A DNA stretch of 64,000 nucleotides from UMGS1519 sp050951005 (GCA_050951005.1 JBMNIP010000001.1:186001-250000); one strand, 5' to 3'. Shown: positions 51,394 through 61,226, counted from the first letter of the stretch. Translations and numbers: made by a program. Notes: generated by a model from the sequence alone, not told the origin.

Positions 51394-52167
51394 ATGGTCG
51401 ACGAAGAGCAGACCGAAACGGCAACGGGCAGGGTTGCCGTCATTACCGGGGCGAGCCGCGGCATCGGTGCCGCTTGCGCCCGCGCCCTGGCGGCCCAGGG
51501 ATGCAGCTGCGTGCTGAATTTCTCTAGCGTGGGGAGTGAAGCGGCCGCTTCGGAGCTTTCCGACGAGCTCGAGGAAACCTATGGCGTGCAGACGGTGATC
51601 GCGCGCGCCGACGTATCCGATTACGACCAGGCCAAGCAGCTGATCAGCGGCGCGAAGGAAGCCTTCGGCCGTGTCGATGTCCTGGTCAACAACGCGGGCA
51701 TTACGCGGGACGACATGCTGCCGCGCATGCGTGAGGAAGAATTCGACGATGTGCTCCGCGTGAACCTGAAGGGCGCCTTCAACTGCATGCGCCATGCATC
51801 GCGTCTGATGCTGCGCAGCCATGCGGGCCGCATCATAAGCATCGCATCCGTGGTGGGTATTCGCGGCAATGTCGGCCAGGCGAACTATGCGGCATCCAAG
51901 GCGGGCATCATCGGGCTTACCAAGGCAGCGGCCAAGGAGCTGGCTCCGCGCGGCATCACGGTCAACGCCGTCGCCCCGGGCTTCATCGCCACGAATATGA
52001 CCGACGAGCTGGATCCCGAGTACCGCGACAAGGTGCGCGAGCGCATCGCAATGGGCGAGTTCGGCAAGCCCGAGGATGTGGCGAATGCGGTTGCATTCTT
52101 CGCCAGTCCCGAATCACACTACATTACCGGCCAGGTTCTGGCCGTTGACGGCGGAATCGTTCTGTAG
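51394..52167 (+). CDS. fabG: 3-oxoacyl-ACP reductase
   Basis: 257 residues. A short-chain dehydrogenase: TGASRGIGAA cofactor loop, NNAGITRD, the catalytic Ser in SIASVVG, and YAASKAG with the catalytic Tyr and Lys. VDGGIVL ends it. Two adjacent ATGs exist; 51394 is preferred because AAAGGAGG is 7 bases upstream, while 51391 overlaps the fabD stop. It reduces 3-oxoacyl-ACP with NADPH. Confidence 0.95.
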   Translation: MVDEEQTETATGRVAVITGASRGIGAACARALAAQGCSCVLNFSSVGSEAAASELSDELEETYGVQTVIARADVSDYDQAKQLISGAKEAFGRVDVLVNNAGITRDDMLPRMREEEFDDVLRVNLKGAFNCMRHASRLMLRSHAGRIISIASVVGIRGNVGQANYAASKAGIIGLTKAAAKELAPRGITVNAVAPGFIATNMTDELDPEYRDKVRERIAMGEFGKPEDVANAVAFFASPESHYITGQVLAVDGGIVL

Positions 52168-52198
52168 GCGCATTCCGCAAGAATCGAAGGAGTTGCGA

Positions 52199-53473
52199 AT
52201 GGTTACAAGCACTGAAGCACCGGCGCAGCATCGCGTCGTCATCACCGGCATGGGCGCCATCACCCCCGCGGGGATCGGCGTCGAGGCGCTGTGGAACAAG
52301 CTGATGGCAGGCGTTTGCTGCATTTCGCCGCTTCCTGAGGAGCTAGTAGCCGATACGGGTATCTCGGTTGCCGGCCAGATTCCCGATTACGATCCGCTGA
52401 AGCTCGGCTTTACGAAGAAGGAAGCGCGCCGTTTCAGCCGGTTCGTCCAACTTGCCATCCTGGCATCCGACGAAGCGATGAACCAGGCCGGTTTCACGCC
52501 TGAAGTGCTCGAGGGCATGGACACTGCGCGTTTCGCCTGTGTCTTCGGCTCGGGTATCGGCAGCTTGAGCGCCTTCGACCGCGAGGTCACGAAGGCAAAC
52601 GAGAAGGGCAGCAAGCGCATCAGCCCCCTGTTCATCCCCACGCTGATCAGCAACATGGCAGCCGGCAACCTGGCAATCCGCTATAAGCTGCGCGGCGAGT
52701 GCACGAACATCGTCACTGCTTGCGCCACCGGCACGCAGAACATCGGCGAGGCCTTCCGGCTCATCCGCTTCGGCTTCGTCGACCAAGCGCTCTGCGGCGG
52801 TACCGAAGAGCCGATTGAGCGCATGGCCCTGGGCGGCTTTGGCAACCTCGGCGCCCTTACCAAGGAGAAGGACCCGCTCAAGGCGTCCCGGCCGTTCGAT
52901 GCCGACCGCAACGGGTTCGTAGCGGGCGAAGGCGCCGGAGCTATGGTCCTGGAATCGTTGGAATCCGCTCAGGCACGCGGAGCGCAGATCATCGCCGAGA
53001 TCACGGGATACGGCGCCACCGGCGACGGGTACCACATGACGGCGCCGGAGCCTACCGGCGAGGGTGCGACCCGCGCGATGCGCTTGGCGCTCGAAGAGGG
53101 CGGTTTCACCCCCGACGACCTGGGTCATGTGAACGCCCACGGCACCTCCACCCACGCCAATGACGAGATGGAGTCGAATGCGCTGTACGCGCTCTGCGGC
53201 GAGCGCGCCGCCGAGGTTCCCGTCACGGCGGTCAAGGGCGCCATCGGCCACCTGCTCGGCGGTGCCGGGGCGGTCGAGGCCATCGTCACGGCCCGATCGG
53301 TTGCCCGCGGCGTGGTGCCGCCGACGGTCGGCCATGTGAAGGACGATCCGAAGTGCCCGGTACGCGTATCGTCCGAGCCGGTGTGGGATTTCCCCCAGAA
53401 GGTGGCCCTGTCGAACTCGTTCGGATTCGGCGGCCACAACGGCAGTCTGGCGATTTCGCCTTTCCGCGAGTAA
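52199..53473 (+). CDS. fabF: 3-oxoacyl-ACP synthase II
   Basis: 424 residues from the ATG at 52199 with GAAGGAG upstream. The elongating condensing enzyme: catalytic Cys in TACATGTQNIG, His in HGTSTHANDEME and the KGAIGHLLGGAGAVEA loop with the second His, then SFGFGGHNGS. No fabH initiator is in the window, so it is either elsewhere or priming differs. Confidence 0.96.
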   Translation: MVTSTEAPAQHRVVITGMGAITPAGIGVEALWNKLMAGVCCISPLPEELVADTGISVAGQIPDYDPLKLGFTKKEARRFSRFVQLAILASDEAMNQAGFTPEVLEGMDTARFACVFGSGIGSLSAFDREVTKANEKGSKRISPLFIPTLISNMAAGNLAIRYKLRGECTNIVTACATGTQNIGEAFRLIRFGFVDQALCGGTEEPIERMALGGFGNLGALTKEKDPLKASRPFDADRNGFVAGEGAGAMVLESLESAQARGAQIIAEITGYGATGDGYHMTAPEPTGEGATRAMRLALEEGGFTPDDLGHVNAHGTSTHANDEMESNALYALCGERAAEVPVTAVKGAIGHLLGGAGAVEAIVTARSVARGVVPPTVGHVKDDPKCPVRVSSEPVWDFPQKVALSNSFGFGGHNGSLAISPFRE

Positions 53474-53504
53474 GCGGTGGGTCTCGGCAAAGGAGGCATA
53501 TCCG

Positions 53505-54008
53505 ATGGCAGAAATGATGGAATCGAACAATGGCGGCGCCGCCAAATCGGCGGGGCAGATGGAGACCCCCGCTTTTCCCTGCGGACCCGAAGGGGTGCGG
53601 ATGCTGATTCCGCATCGTGATCCCTTCGTGTGGGTTACCCGGATTCTGGAGTGCGATCCAGGCAAGCACATCGTGGCCGAGCTCGATGTCGACCCGGATC
53701 TGCCCCTATTCAAGGGCCATTTCCCCGGGAAACCAGTGCTGCCCGGCGTTATCGAAATGGAAGCGCTTGCCCAGGCAGCATGCTGCTGTGTAATGGCGGA
53801 TCCGAAATACCAAGGTGCCCTGGGCTTGTTTGCAGGCATCGACAAGGCCAAGTTCCGCAAACAGGTTCTGCCGGGAGACACCCTGCGCTTGGAGGCGACG
53901 ATCACGAAGGCGGCGCGCCTGATGTGCGTTGCGGAGGTGAAAGCCTTCGTCGGCGATGAGGTGTGCGCGCAGGCAGTGCAGAAGTACGTAATCGACCGTT
54001 CGAGGTAA
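53505..54008 (+). CDS. fabZ: 3-hydroxyacyl-ACP dehydratase
   Basis: 167 residues. Hot-dog fold with the catalytic His in PHRDPFVWV and the Glu in VLPGVIEMEALAQ, after the GHFPGKP loop. The first 30 residues (before MLIPHRDP) are extra relative to typical FabZ (about 145 residues). AAAGGAGG precedes the ATG. It dehydrates the 3-hydroxyacyl-ACP made by FabG. Confidence 0.94.
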   Translation: MAEMMESNNGGAAKSAGQMETPAFPCGPEGVRMLIPHRDPFVWVTRILECDPGKHIVAELDVDPDLPLFKGHFPGKPVLPGVIEMEALAQAACCCVMADPKYQGALGLFAGIDKAKFRKQVLPGDTLRLEATITKAARLMCVAEVKAFVGDEVCAQAVQKYVIDRSR

Positions 54009-54030
54009 CGGGCAAGGAAGAGTTAGTGCG

Positions 54031-56484
54031 ATGGAAGAGAACAGCGTAAACCAGCAAGCAGGAACTCCAGTCGTCACGGTCGAGGACACCGGGCGCCCCG
54101 CCGAAACCAAGGTGGCCGTTCCTGCGGGGGCGGCGCAGGAGGAGGCGAAAGCCTCGGTGCTGTATGCGCTCAACCGGCTGGCCGATACCGTGAAGGGGCC
54201 GATCCTCGTGGTCGGCTACGGCAATGCGATGAAGGCCGTGGTACGTGCCTGCAGCAGTGCCGGCATCGGCCAGCTGTTCGTTACGGGCAGTGAAGACAAG
54301 CGCCGGGCATTCAGCTGTTCGGGACGCGCCGAAGTGGTGGCGTTGTCGAAGACCTTCGATTCCGTCCTGTTCTCAAACGAATACGCAATCCTCGATGCGG
54401 CGGAGCGCTGCGGGGCCAAAGCGCTGCTGCTGGCATCGCCCGAGCATTCCGATACGCCCCTGCTGAGGGCGGCTGCCGCCCAGCGCGGCATCCTGGTCCT
54501 GCAGGCCATCGAAGGCAGTCGCAGCTTGGAAGCTTGGGTTCGCCTGGAGCCCGACCCAGTGCTGGTCAAGCGGACGTTCAGCTGGGAGAAATGCCCGAAA
54601 TGCAAGCGTTTCCATGAGCACGAGCAGATTTTCGACGACGGCGGCACCTGCCCCACGTGCGGGCGCCTGTATCGATTGGATTCTGACGAGCGCATCCGCC
54701 AGGTGTTCGATCCCGGCTCGTTCGAAGAATGGGATGCGCAGATGGAAGAGCCCGACCCGTTGGATTTTCCGGATTACGATTCGTTTTTGAACAAGGGGCG
54801 CAGAAGCGGCCATGCCGAGGCCGTGCGCACCGGTGCAGCTGCCCTTGACGGCTCAAGGGTGGCATTCGGCATCATGGAGTCCACTTTCATGATGGGCTCG
54901 ATGGGCTACGTCGTGGGCGAGAAACTGGCGCGCATGGTCGAGCGCGCCACCCGGGAGCAGCTGCCCGTCATCATCTTCTCGGCGTCCGGCGGCGCCCGTA
55001 TGCAGGAGGGCCTGGTCTCGCTGATGCAGATGGCGAAGGTCAGCGTTGCCCTTGAGGCGCATGGGCGAGCGGGGCTGCCGTATTTCTCGGTTATCACCGA
55101 TCCGACGACCGGTGGAGTGACGGCATCGTTCGCCATGCAGGGCGACGTCATCGTCTCGGAGCCCCATGCGCTTATCGGCTTCGCGGGCCAGCGGGTCATC
55201 CAGGACACCATCAAGCAGACGCTTCCGCCGGGGTTCCAGACGGCCGAGTTCGCTTTGAATCATGGCCTTATCGATGCGATCGTCGAACGTTGCGATTTGC
55301 GCGATTATCTTATCGAGCTCGTGCAGCTGCATGATTCGGCGCGCCTTTCGTCAGCGCGCGCAGCGTGGATCCAGGCGCCTGCCGACACCGTCGAAGCGAC
55401 GGTGCCCGGAGCAGATGCGAACGCTGCGGCAGCCACCGGCGCCGAGCACAGCGTTGGTACTGCAGCGGGAGGCCAGGGCAAAGCCGATACGGCGGCCTTC
55501 TCGCTCGACGGCATCGGCTCGGCGATTAAGAATGCTTTGAGACAGGCCGAGGATATGCCGGTTATCGGCGATCTGACCAACGCGTTGGGGATGGGCGGTG
55601 ATGCGCCGATGCTGCGCGCCATGCGCAATCGCGACATGGCTGACGCCCCGGGGGTCAAGCCCCTGCGCCAGGATGGCCGTCAGCAGGACGAGACCGCCTC
55701 GGAAAATCCTGCCTGGGAAAGCGTCATGCTTGCCCGCAACATCCATAGGCCGACTGCGGTCTACTATATCGATCACATGGTAGATGACTTCATCGAGCTG
55801 CATGGCGACCGCGGTTTCGGCGATGACGGTGCTATCGTCGCCGGTTTGGGATGGATTGACGGATGTCCGGTGACGGTTATCGCCGAAGAGAAGGGGGCCG
55901 ATCTGAAACAGCGCATTGCGCGCAACTTCGGCTGTCCCCAGCCATGGGGCTATCGCAAGGCCCGTCGTCTGATGGAGCAGGCGGAGAAGTTCGGCCGTCC
56001 TATCGTGTGCCTCGTGGATACGCAGGGGGCTTTCTGCGGCATGGAGGCCGAAGAGCGCGGCCAGGGCAATGCGATTGCCGACAATCTGATGACGCTTGCC
56101 GGCCTGACCGTCCCCGTGGTTTCGATCGTGCTCGGCGAAGGGGGCTCCGGCGGAGCACTCGCCTTGGCGCTGGGCAATTGCGTGGCGATGCAGGAGCATG
56201 CGGTGTATTCGGTGCTGTCGCCGGAAGGCTTCGCATCCATCCTGTGGAAGGACCGTTCGCGTGCAGCCGAGGCGGCTGCCGTCATGAAGATGAGTGCAGC
56301 CGAGGCGTACCAGCTGGGAATCATCGAGGAAGTGGTCTCCGAAGGGCCGCAGCCGGCGCATGAGAATCCTGCCATTGCCGCCGAGAACGTGCACGGATTC
56401 GTTTCCCGTGCCCTGCGGGGGCTTTCGACGATGGATGGCGAACAGCTGCGCGCGCAGCGCTACGACCGTTTCCGGCGTATGTAG
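54031..56484 (+). CDS. accDA: Acetyl-CoA carboxylase carboxyltransferase, fused AccD-AccA with extra N-terminal domain
   Basis: 817 residues. After about 50 residues comes a Rossmann-like segment (about 50-160: GPILVVGYGNAMKAVVRAC, VTGSEDKRRAFSCSGRAE, AERCGAKALLLASPE) similar in pattern to the biotin carboxylase N-domain. The beta subunit begins with a zinc ribbon (CPKC near 190, CPTC about 20 further on) and continues FSASGGARMQEG. The alpha-subunit part starts near 565 (ARNIHRPTAVYYIDHM), with DTQGAFCGMEAEERGQ and GEGGSGGALALA. It makes malonyl-CoA together with AccB and AccC, which are not encoded here. Fused AccDA is known in some bacteria; the N-terminal domain is unusual. Confidence 0.93.
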   Translation: MEENSVNQQAGTPVVTVEDTGRPAETKVAVPAGAAQEEAKASVLYALNRLADTVKGPILVVGYGNAMKAVVRACSSAGIGQLFVTGSEDKRRAFSCSGRAEVVALSKTFDSVLFSNEYAILDAAERCGAKALLLASPEHSDTPLLRAAAAQRGILVLQAIEGSRSLEAWVRLEPDPVLVKRTFSWEKCPKCKRFHEHEQIFDDGGTCPTCGRLYRLDSDERIRQVFDPGSFEEWDAQMEEPDPLDFPDYDSFLNKGRRSGHAEAVRTGAAALDGSRVAFGIMESTFMMGSMGYVVGEKLARMVERATREQLPVIIFSASGGARMQEGLVSLMQMAKVSVALEAHGRAGLPYFSVITDPTTGGVTASFAMQGDVIVSEPHALIGFAGQRVIQDTIKQTLPPGFQTAEFALNHGLIDAIVERCDLRDYLIELVQLHDSARLSSARAAWIQAPADTVEATVPGADANAAAATGAEHSVGTAAGGQGKADTAAFSLDGIGSAIKNALRQAEDMPVIGDLTNALGMGGDAPMLRAMRNRDMADAPGVKPLRQDGRQQDETASENPAWESVMLARNIHRPTAVYYIDHMVDDFIELHGDRGFGDDGAIVAGLGWIDGCPVTVIAEEKGADLKQRIARNFGCPQPWGYRKARRLMEQAEKFGRPIVCLVDTQGAFCGMEAEERGQGNAIADNLMTLAGLTVPVVSIVLGEGGSGGALALALGNCVAMQEHAVYSVLSPEGFASILWKDRSRAAEAAAVMKMSAAEAYQLGIIEEVVSEGPQPAHENPAIAAENVHGFVSRALRGLSTMDGEQLRAQRYDRFRRM

Positions 56485-56534
56485 CAGATCCCCGTAGTAC
56501 ATTTGCGGGCGGGGATGCAGGGAAGGAGATGCCA

Positions 56535-57512
56535 ATGGAGCGTTTCGATCCGTTTGCCCCGGCAGCTATCGGGAGCCTTTCGGTGCCGAACCACTTCGTG
56601 CGTTCCGCAACGTATATGGGATTGGCGGACGATAGGGGCGCTCCCACCGCGGAGACCGAACGGGTATGGTGCGCCCTGGCCGACGGCGGCGTCGGCACGA
56701 TCATCACCAGCTACACCCATATCGCAAGCTACGAGCAGCCCCGGCCCCATCACCTGGGCATGCAGGACGATGCACTGATCGGGGTGTACCGTCCCATCGT
56801 GGAGGCGGTCCATGCCCACGGGGCGCGAATCGTCTCGCAGCTGGTCCATGGCAGCTCATGGGGACAGGCCGATCCGGTGCATGCGCGTATCCTGGGGCCT
56901 TCCGCCTTGCCGCATCCGGATTCCGGGCTTGTGCCCCGGGAGATGACCGTCGACGACATCCATGCGGTCACGCAACTTTTCGCCGAGGCCGCCTGTCGGG
57001 CGAAGGCTGCAGGGTTCGATGGGGTGCAGATCCACAGCGCGCATGATTACCTGCTCTCGCAGTTCATCTCACCGCTGCGCAATCGACGCGCCGATGCCTA
57101 CGGCGGCAGCGTGGAGAACCGTTTCCGATTCCTGAATGAGGTCTATCGTGCTGTTCGCGATGCCGTCGGGGATTTTCCCGTATGGGTGAAGATCAACTCG
57201 TCCGATGAGGAACCGGGCGGGTTGACCGAAGACGATTTCTGCTATATGGCAACCTGCCTGGCACGTGAGGGAATCGATGCCATCGAGGTAAGCGGAAACC
57301 GATGGGCTGCGCACACGCGCGATGATCGTCGATACTATTTCGAACCTGCTCGGCGGTTGGCCGAGGAGGTGGATACCCCGGTCATCCTTACCGGCGGTCT
57401 GCGCACGCGTGCCGATATCGACTATGTGGCGGCAAACAGCCGCATCCGGCTCTTCGGGTTCTCCCGTCCGCTGCTGCGCGACCCTGCTTTCGTGCAGACG
57501 CTGCGAAAATAG
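56535..57512 (+). CDS. Old Yellow Enzyme-family FMN oxidoreductase
   Basis: 325 residues from the ATG at 56535, which has GGAAGGAG six bases upstream. A TIM barrel of the NADH:flavin oxidoreductase type: RSATYMGLAD, SQLVHGSSWGQ, DGVQIHSAHDYLLSQFISP with the substrate-binding His pair, RRADAYGGSVENR and GGLRTRADID. The C-terminal Fe-S/FAD domains of 2,4-dienoyl-CoA reductase are absent. Located directly after accDA on the same strand, a role in unsaturated acyl or enone reduction is possible but unproven. Confidence 0.88.
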   Translation: MERFDPFAPAAIGSLSVPNHFVRSATYMGLADDRGAPTAETERVWCALADGGVGTIITSYTHIASYEQPRPHHLGMQDDALIGVYRPIVEAVHAHGARIVSQLVHGSSWGQADPVHARILGPSALPHPDSGLVPREMTVDDIHAVTQLFAEAACRAKAAGFDGVQIHSAHDYLLSQFISPLRNRRADAYGGSVENRFRFLNEVYRAVRDAVGDFPVWVKINSSDEEPGGLTEDDFCYMATCLAREGIDAIEVSGNRWAAHTRDDRRYYFEPARRLAEEVDTPVILTGGLRTRADIDYVAANSRIRLFGFSRPLLRDPAFVQTLRK

Positions 57513-57548
57513 GGGGCAGCAAGAATCGGATTCGACGCCGATTGCGAC

Positions 57549-57585
57549 GATGGGGGAGGCCCGCTTTAGGCGGGCCTCCCCCATC
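57549..57585 (+). terminator. Strong intrinsic terminator of the fatty-acid operon
   Basis: A perfect 16-bp stem (GATGGGGGAGGCCCGC and complement) with the loop TTTAG, followed by TCTTATTG. It lies between the convergent flavoprotein and pepC genes. Confidence 0.9.
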
Positions 57586-57608
57586 TCTTATTGCCGTCTG
57601 CCTTCGTG

Positions 57609-58958
57609 CTAGGCCAATGCGCCCAACGGATCCCATGGGGCCAATACAATCGGTTCCATGGTGTCGTAGATGGTGCGCTGCTCTTCAGTCAGGTACTTCT
57701 TATCGACTACCACCTGGTACACGTACTCGGTGAACCAATCGTCGGTCAAAGAGTCGAAGCCGTCCTTGCCATGATCCTTGCCCCAGCTGTTCTCGACTTT
57801 CCAAAGCGTAGGCTTGCCCTCGGCATCGAGGTTCACGCCCTCGAACACCATTGCGTGCGTCATCACCGACTCGCCGTAGTCCAAACGGGCGGCTTTGTCG
57901 AAGCCCTTCATGATGTCGAAGCCGAACAGGTCGTCGATGGCCAGGGCATCGAGGTCCATGACGCCGTCGGTGCGGATGAAGGACTGGTCCACGTCGCAGC
58001 CGAACCACACGGGAAGGTCGTCCTTCAGCTGTTTGACGGCCAGCTCCTTAAGCTGATCGGGCCGCAGGTTCAAGTAGCGCACGCCGCCTGCCTCGATGAC
58101 GTTGCCCAAACGCGAGACGGTGTATGTGCGGTCGAACGGCTTGTCTGCCGTGGGCGCAGAGACGATGGACACATAGTCGTCGAGTGCCATATCCGTCGTT
58201 TCGGCCAGGAAGGTCTGGGGAGTGAAGGTTCCGGAAAGCACCATCTTGTCATCCTTGTCGCGCAGCCGCACGTCGAAGGAGCGCGGCGGCTCGCCCAGGC
58301 ATATGGTAAGCAGCCGGAGCACGTTTGCCATCATCTCCTTCTTCTGCACGCGGAGCAATTCTACGCTGGCGCCGTCAGCATGCTGGGTGCGTAGGGTATG
58401 CGCACAGGAACGCAGATAGCGCGTCAGATAGGTGCATAGGTCATCGGTGTTCTTCGAGCAGGCGGTTTCGGGCATAGCCTCTTTGGGCACGGCACCGTAC
58501 TTCTTCAGCAGTGCCTTGAACATGTCCCAGGCGCCTCCGTCGCCCACCGGGTCGGCTAACAGGAAGTCCAGGGTACGGCTTCCCACAGGTTCGTCGAGCG
58601 TGTCCAGGATGTTCTCCAGGAACCAATTCGCCTTCTCGGCTTTGTCCCAGTACAGCGGATACGCCTGCGAGAATTCGAAGGTCTTCAGATGGTACTTGCG
58701 CATGACGCGCAGCCGCAGGGTGTTGAGCGAGGCGAACATCCAGCAGCGCCCCGACCGCATCTGATCGGTGCGGTCCCCTTGCTTCACTTCGATATCGAAG
58801 GTTGCGGTATTGCGGGCGGCCTCTTCGGGCACGCGCGCTACAGCGCGTACGCCCTGCCCGGTAACGGCATTCTTCGCTACGCGGTTCGCACGGCCCTCCT
58901 CGAAGGCTGTGGCGGCCGCCTCGATATCTGTCTGCGTCAACATGACGGTTTCATCCAT
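57609..58958 (-). CDS. pepC: Aminopeptidase C (peptidase C1B, bleomycin-hydrolase family)
   Basis: 449 residues, typical length. The catalytic Gln and Cys lie in DQMRSGRCWMFASLN near the N-terminal third, the His in VMTHAMVFEGV and the Asn in KVENSWGKDHG. These hexameric cytosolic cysteine peptidases trim peptides from the N-terminus. The last residues (PWDPLGALA) match the C-terminal arm that enters the active site. AAAGGATG precedes the ATG. It appears to be a single-gene transcript. Confidence 0.95.
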   Translation of the reverse strand: MDETVMLTQTDIEAAATAFEEGRANRVAKNAVTGQGVRAVARVPEEAARNTATFDIEVKQGDRTDQMRSGRCWMFASLNTLRLRVMRKYHLKTFEFSQAYPLYWDKAEKANWFLENILDTLDEPVGSRTLDFLLADPVGDGGAWDMFKALLKKYGAVPKEAMPETACSKNTDDLCTYLTRYLRSCAHTLRTQHADGASVELLRVQKKEMMANVLRLLTICLGEPPRSFDVRLRDKDDKMVLSGTFTPQTFLAETTDMALDDYVSIVSAPTADKPFDRTYTVSRLGNVIEAGGVRYLNLRPDQLKELAVKQLKDDLPVWFGCDVDQSFIRTDGVMDLDALAIDDLFGFDIMKGFDKAARLDYGESVMTHAMVFEGVNLDAEGKPTLWKVENSWGKDHGKDGFDSLTDDWFTEYVYQVVVDKKYLTEEQRTIYDTMEPIVLAPWDPLGALA

Positions 58959-59540
58959 GGAATCATCCTTTCATCGTACGTTCGGATTTATGATAGCGCG
59001 ACTGCACAGGGGTCAAAACGCTCATCGGAAGAAGCGCGCCGTTGGGTTCGGTTCGCGTGATTGCGGGTGGGGGCGGATGATATCGGTTCGGTATACCAGA
59101 CCACAGGTTTCTTCGGATATGGGGACAAATGGCTTCGAATCGCTGCATTACGCAAGCGATAGGCCGATAGCCTCGAAAATGGGCGGGTCATCAATTTGAG
59201 TAGGCGCCACGCCGATATTTTTTTGCTAGCCTCGAAGAGGGGCCTGGGGAGATCGTCTTCAAAGGATTGGGAACGGCCAGGAGCTTCGCAAGACGGATAG
59301 GTATGTCCGATTGCCTGACCGCAGTTTCAGCTAGGCAATGCACGGCAATCGCGGGATCGACTGCCGGGCCCCTGCCTTCAGATTTGCATAAATGCGGCCG
59401 ATGGATGGCCTAGCCTTCTCTGTTCTGGGCGGTAATTGCCCGCCGAGGTGATTTTCCCTCGCGCGAGACGGTAGAATGTGCCAAGAGTCACAGAATCCGC
59501 CGACTTTGTTCGGCAATATCCAGCGTTCGAAGGAGCCGCT
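58959..59540. other. Intergenic region without a supported gene
   Basis: About 580 bp between the divergent pepC and nitroreductase genes. It contains a T7 run near 59218 and a possible -10 (TAGAAT at 59472-59477) for the nitroreductase, with no convincing -35. No small RNA family or open frame with a ribosome-binding site was recognised. Confidence 0.4.
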
Positions 59541-60116
59541 ATGGAATTCATGGATGTGATCAAAGGCCGTCGCAGCATTCGCCGTTTCACGAACGAGCCC
59601 ATCCCCCGGGAAAAGCTCGAATACATCATGGAAGCGGCCCTGTGGGCGCCGTCGGGACAGAACCTTCAGCCCTGGTACTTCGTGGTGCTGAACAACGATG
59701 AGGACATCAAGTACGTCGTCGACGTCTTGGGCACTTCGGCTTTCTCGCATCGCAAGAAGCTCGAGAAGCGTTTCAAGAACAACCCGGAGGTTGTCGAGGA
59801 CACCATGAATTTCGAGCGCGCGCTCGGCGGCTCGCATTGCATCGTCATGGCGTTCCTCCATAAGCAGTACAGCGAGGAGGATCTGCCCAGCTGCATCGAG
59901 AGCGTGGCTGCGGCCATGGAGAACCTGGTGCTTGCGGCGTATGAGCAGGGAATCGCGTCCTGCTGGATCGAGGCGGTACGCCGCGGGGAAAAGGAATTCT
60001 GCGAGCGATTCGCCCCGGGCAAGGGCGGTCTCGTCGGTGCAGCGATTTTGGGATACCCTGCCATGGAGGCGCGTCCGATCAAGCGCAAGGAAGGGCGCAT
60101 CGACTGGCGTGACTAG
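59541..60116 (+). CDS. Nitroreductase-family flavoprotein
   Basis: 191 residues. The FMN-binding pattern GRRSIRRFTNEPIP opens the protein, followed by ALWAPSGQNLQPWYFVV, and AAMENLVLAAYEQGIASCWI in the second half; GYPAMEARP lies near the C-terminus. Members reduce nitro compounds, quinones or enones with NAD(P)H. GAAGGAGCC precedes the ATG. The physiological substrate is unknown. Confidence 0.9.
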   Translation: MEFMDVIKGRRSIRRFTNEPIPREKLEYIMEAALWAPSGQNLQPWYFVVLNNDEDIKYVVDVLGTSAFSHRKKLEKRFKNNPEVVEDTMNFERALGGSHCIVMAFLHKQYSEEDLPSCIESVAAAMENLVLAAYEQGIASCWIEAVRRGEKEFCERFAPGKGGLVGAAILGYPAMEARPIKRKEGRIDWRD

Positions 60117-60176
60117 CGGTCGTCGGGATTGTCTCCGGTAACAACAGGGTCCTCCATGCGTTGATGTATGCAGGGC

Positions 60177-60206
60177 AAAGGCCGTCCCCACGGGGACGGC
60201 CTTTTT
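60177..60206. terminator. Intrinsic terminator, possibly bidirectional
   Basis: A 13-bp stem (AAAGGCCGTCCCC and its complement) with a 2-nt loop and a T-run at 60202-60206, between the convergent nitroreductase and exonuclease genes. The A-run on the left could serve the minus strand. Confidence 0.9.
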
Positions 60207-60263
60207 CATTGCCGTCAACGTGCGGCAAACGGCAGGTAGCTTGGAATCACAGGTTTGGGAATG

Positions 60264-61226
60264 CTATTCGGCGAACAGCTCGCGCTTGATGAACTCGGCC
60301 TGCACGGTGCGCAGCATCAGGTCGGCGTCTTCGAGGCCCAAGTGCTTCTCGCCCTCATCGGCGTCGAGGGTACCGCGGCGGCGTGCCCAGTTCTCCAGCG
60401 TGGCAGGGCTTTGGTCCCACGGCAGCGATTTTGCCTCGGGGTCTAGGCTGCGGCAGATATCGCGCGTGTCGATGGGAGTGATCTTGCCGGCTTTGCGTCC
60501 CTCGGCGTAGCCCTTCAAGTTCAACGTGAGCCAGGCATCTTCGAAGGCGGCGTTATGGGCCATGAACGGATGCGCGGTCAGAACGGCAAGCAGGTTCTTC
60601 TGCAGTTCGTCATCCTCGCGAAACGGGATTTTGTCGGCTACCATATCGTAGGTGATGTGGTGGATCTCTTCAGCCGGAATGCCCGCTTGGTATTTTTCGG
60701 GGAGCCCGTTCAGAAAGCTGAAGGCATCATGGGGCTGTGCGGTTGAAGTCAGGTCCATGATTTCCCAACCGACGTTGATGATGTATTCGCGGCTGGGGTG
60801 GGTCCCCGTGGTTTCCAGGTCGATGCCCACCACGGTTCCCTTCACTGGTTTGCTGGAATAGACCACGCCCATGTTGCCGTGGGCCTTTTCCAGCTCTTTG
60901 GCGATGGTGGCGGGACGGCGATGCTGCATTTTTGCGATGCCGTTCTTCACATCCTCATCGGACAGGGCATGCGATAGGTTGGGATCGCGGCTGTCGAAAG
61001 CGCCCGGCGTCATGGCATCGCAGAGCTTGCGGTTGCGGTCGACCAGGTCGCGCACGATATCGAAGGAGAAGGGGTCCTTCTCCTGGGCAAACCAGGCTTC
61101 GCTCAATACCTTGATAGCTTCCTCGTTCTTGTCGCGCTCGGCGGCGAGCGCCTCGTCGCCGAACCCGAACATCAGCTCGGGAATGAAAAGGGTGTTTGCG
61201 TGTTCGAGTGCCTGGTTGACGTTCAT
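60264..61226 (-). CDS. DEDDh-type 3'-5' exonuclease
   Basis: 320 residues from the ATG at 61226. After an N-terminal helical region of about 130 residues, the DEDDh exonuclease domain starts VVGIDLETTGTHPSREYI (first Asp and Glu), continues with HPFMAHNAAFEDAWL (second Asp), and ends with HLGLEDADLMLR (His and last Asp). Similar domains proofread DNA polymerase III or process RNA. The N-terminal region is not recognised and could be specific to the group. Confidence 0.85.
   Translation of the reverse strand: MNVNQALEHANTLFIPELMFGFGDEALAAERDKNEEAIKVLSEAWFAQEKDPFSFDIVRDLVDRNRKLCDAMTPGAFDSRDPNLSHALSDEDVKNGIAKMQHRRPATIAKELEKAHGNMGVVYSSKPVKGTVVGIDLETTGTHPSREYIINVGWEIMDLTSTAQPHDAFSFLNGLPEKYQAGIPAEEIHHITYDMVADKIPFREDDELQKNLLAVLTAHPFMAHNAAFEDAWLTLNLKGYAEGRKAGKITPIDTRDICRSLDPEAKSLPWDQSPATLENWARRRGTLDADEGEKHLGLEDADLMLRTVQAEFIKRELFAE

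Noticed and set aside
52343..53905. 520-residue minus-strand frame opposite fabF and fabZ
   Set aside because: It covers two well-defined fatty-acid synthesis genes and has no protein-like motifs.
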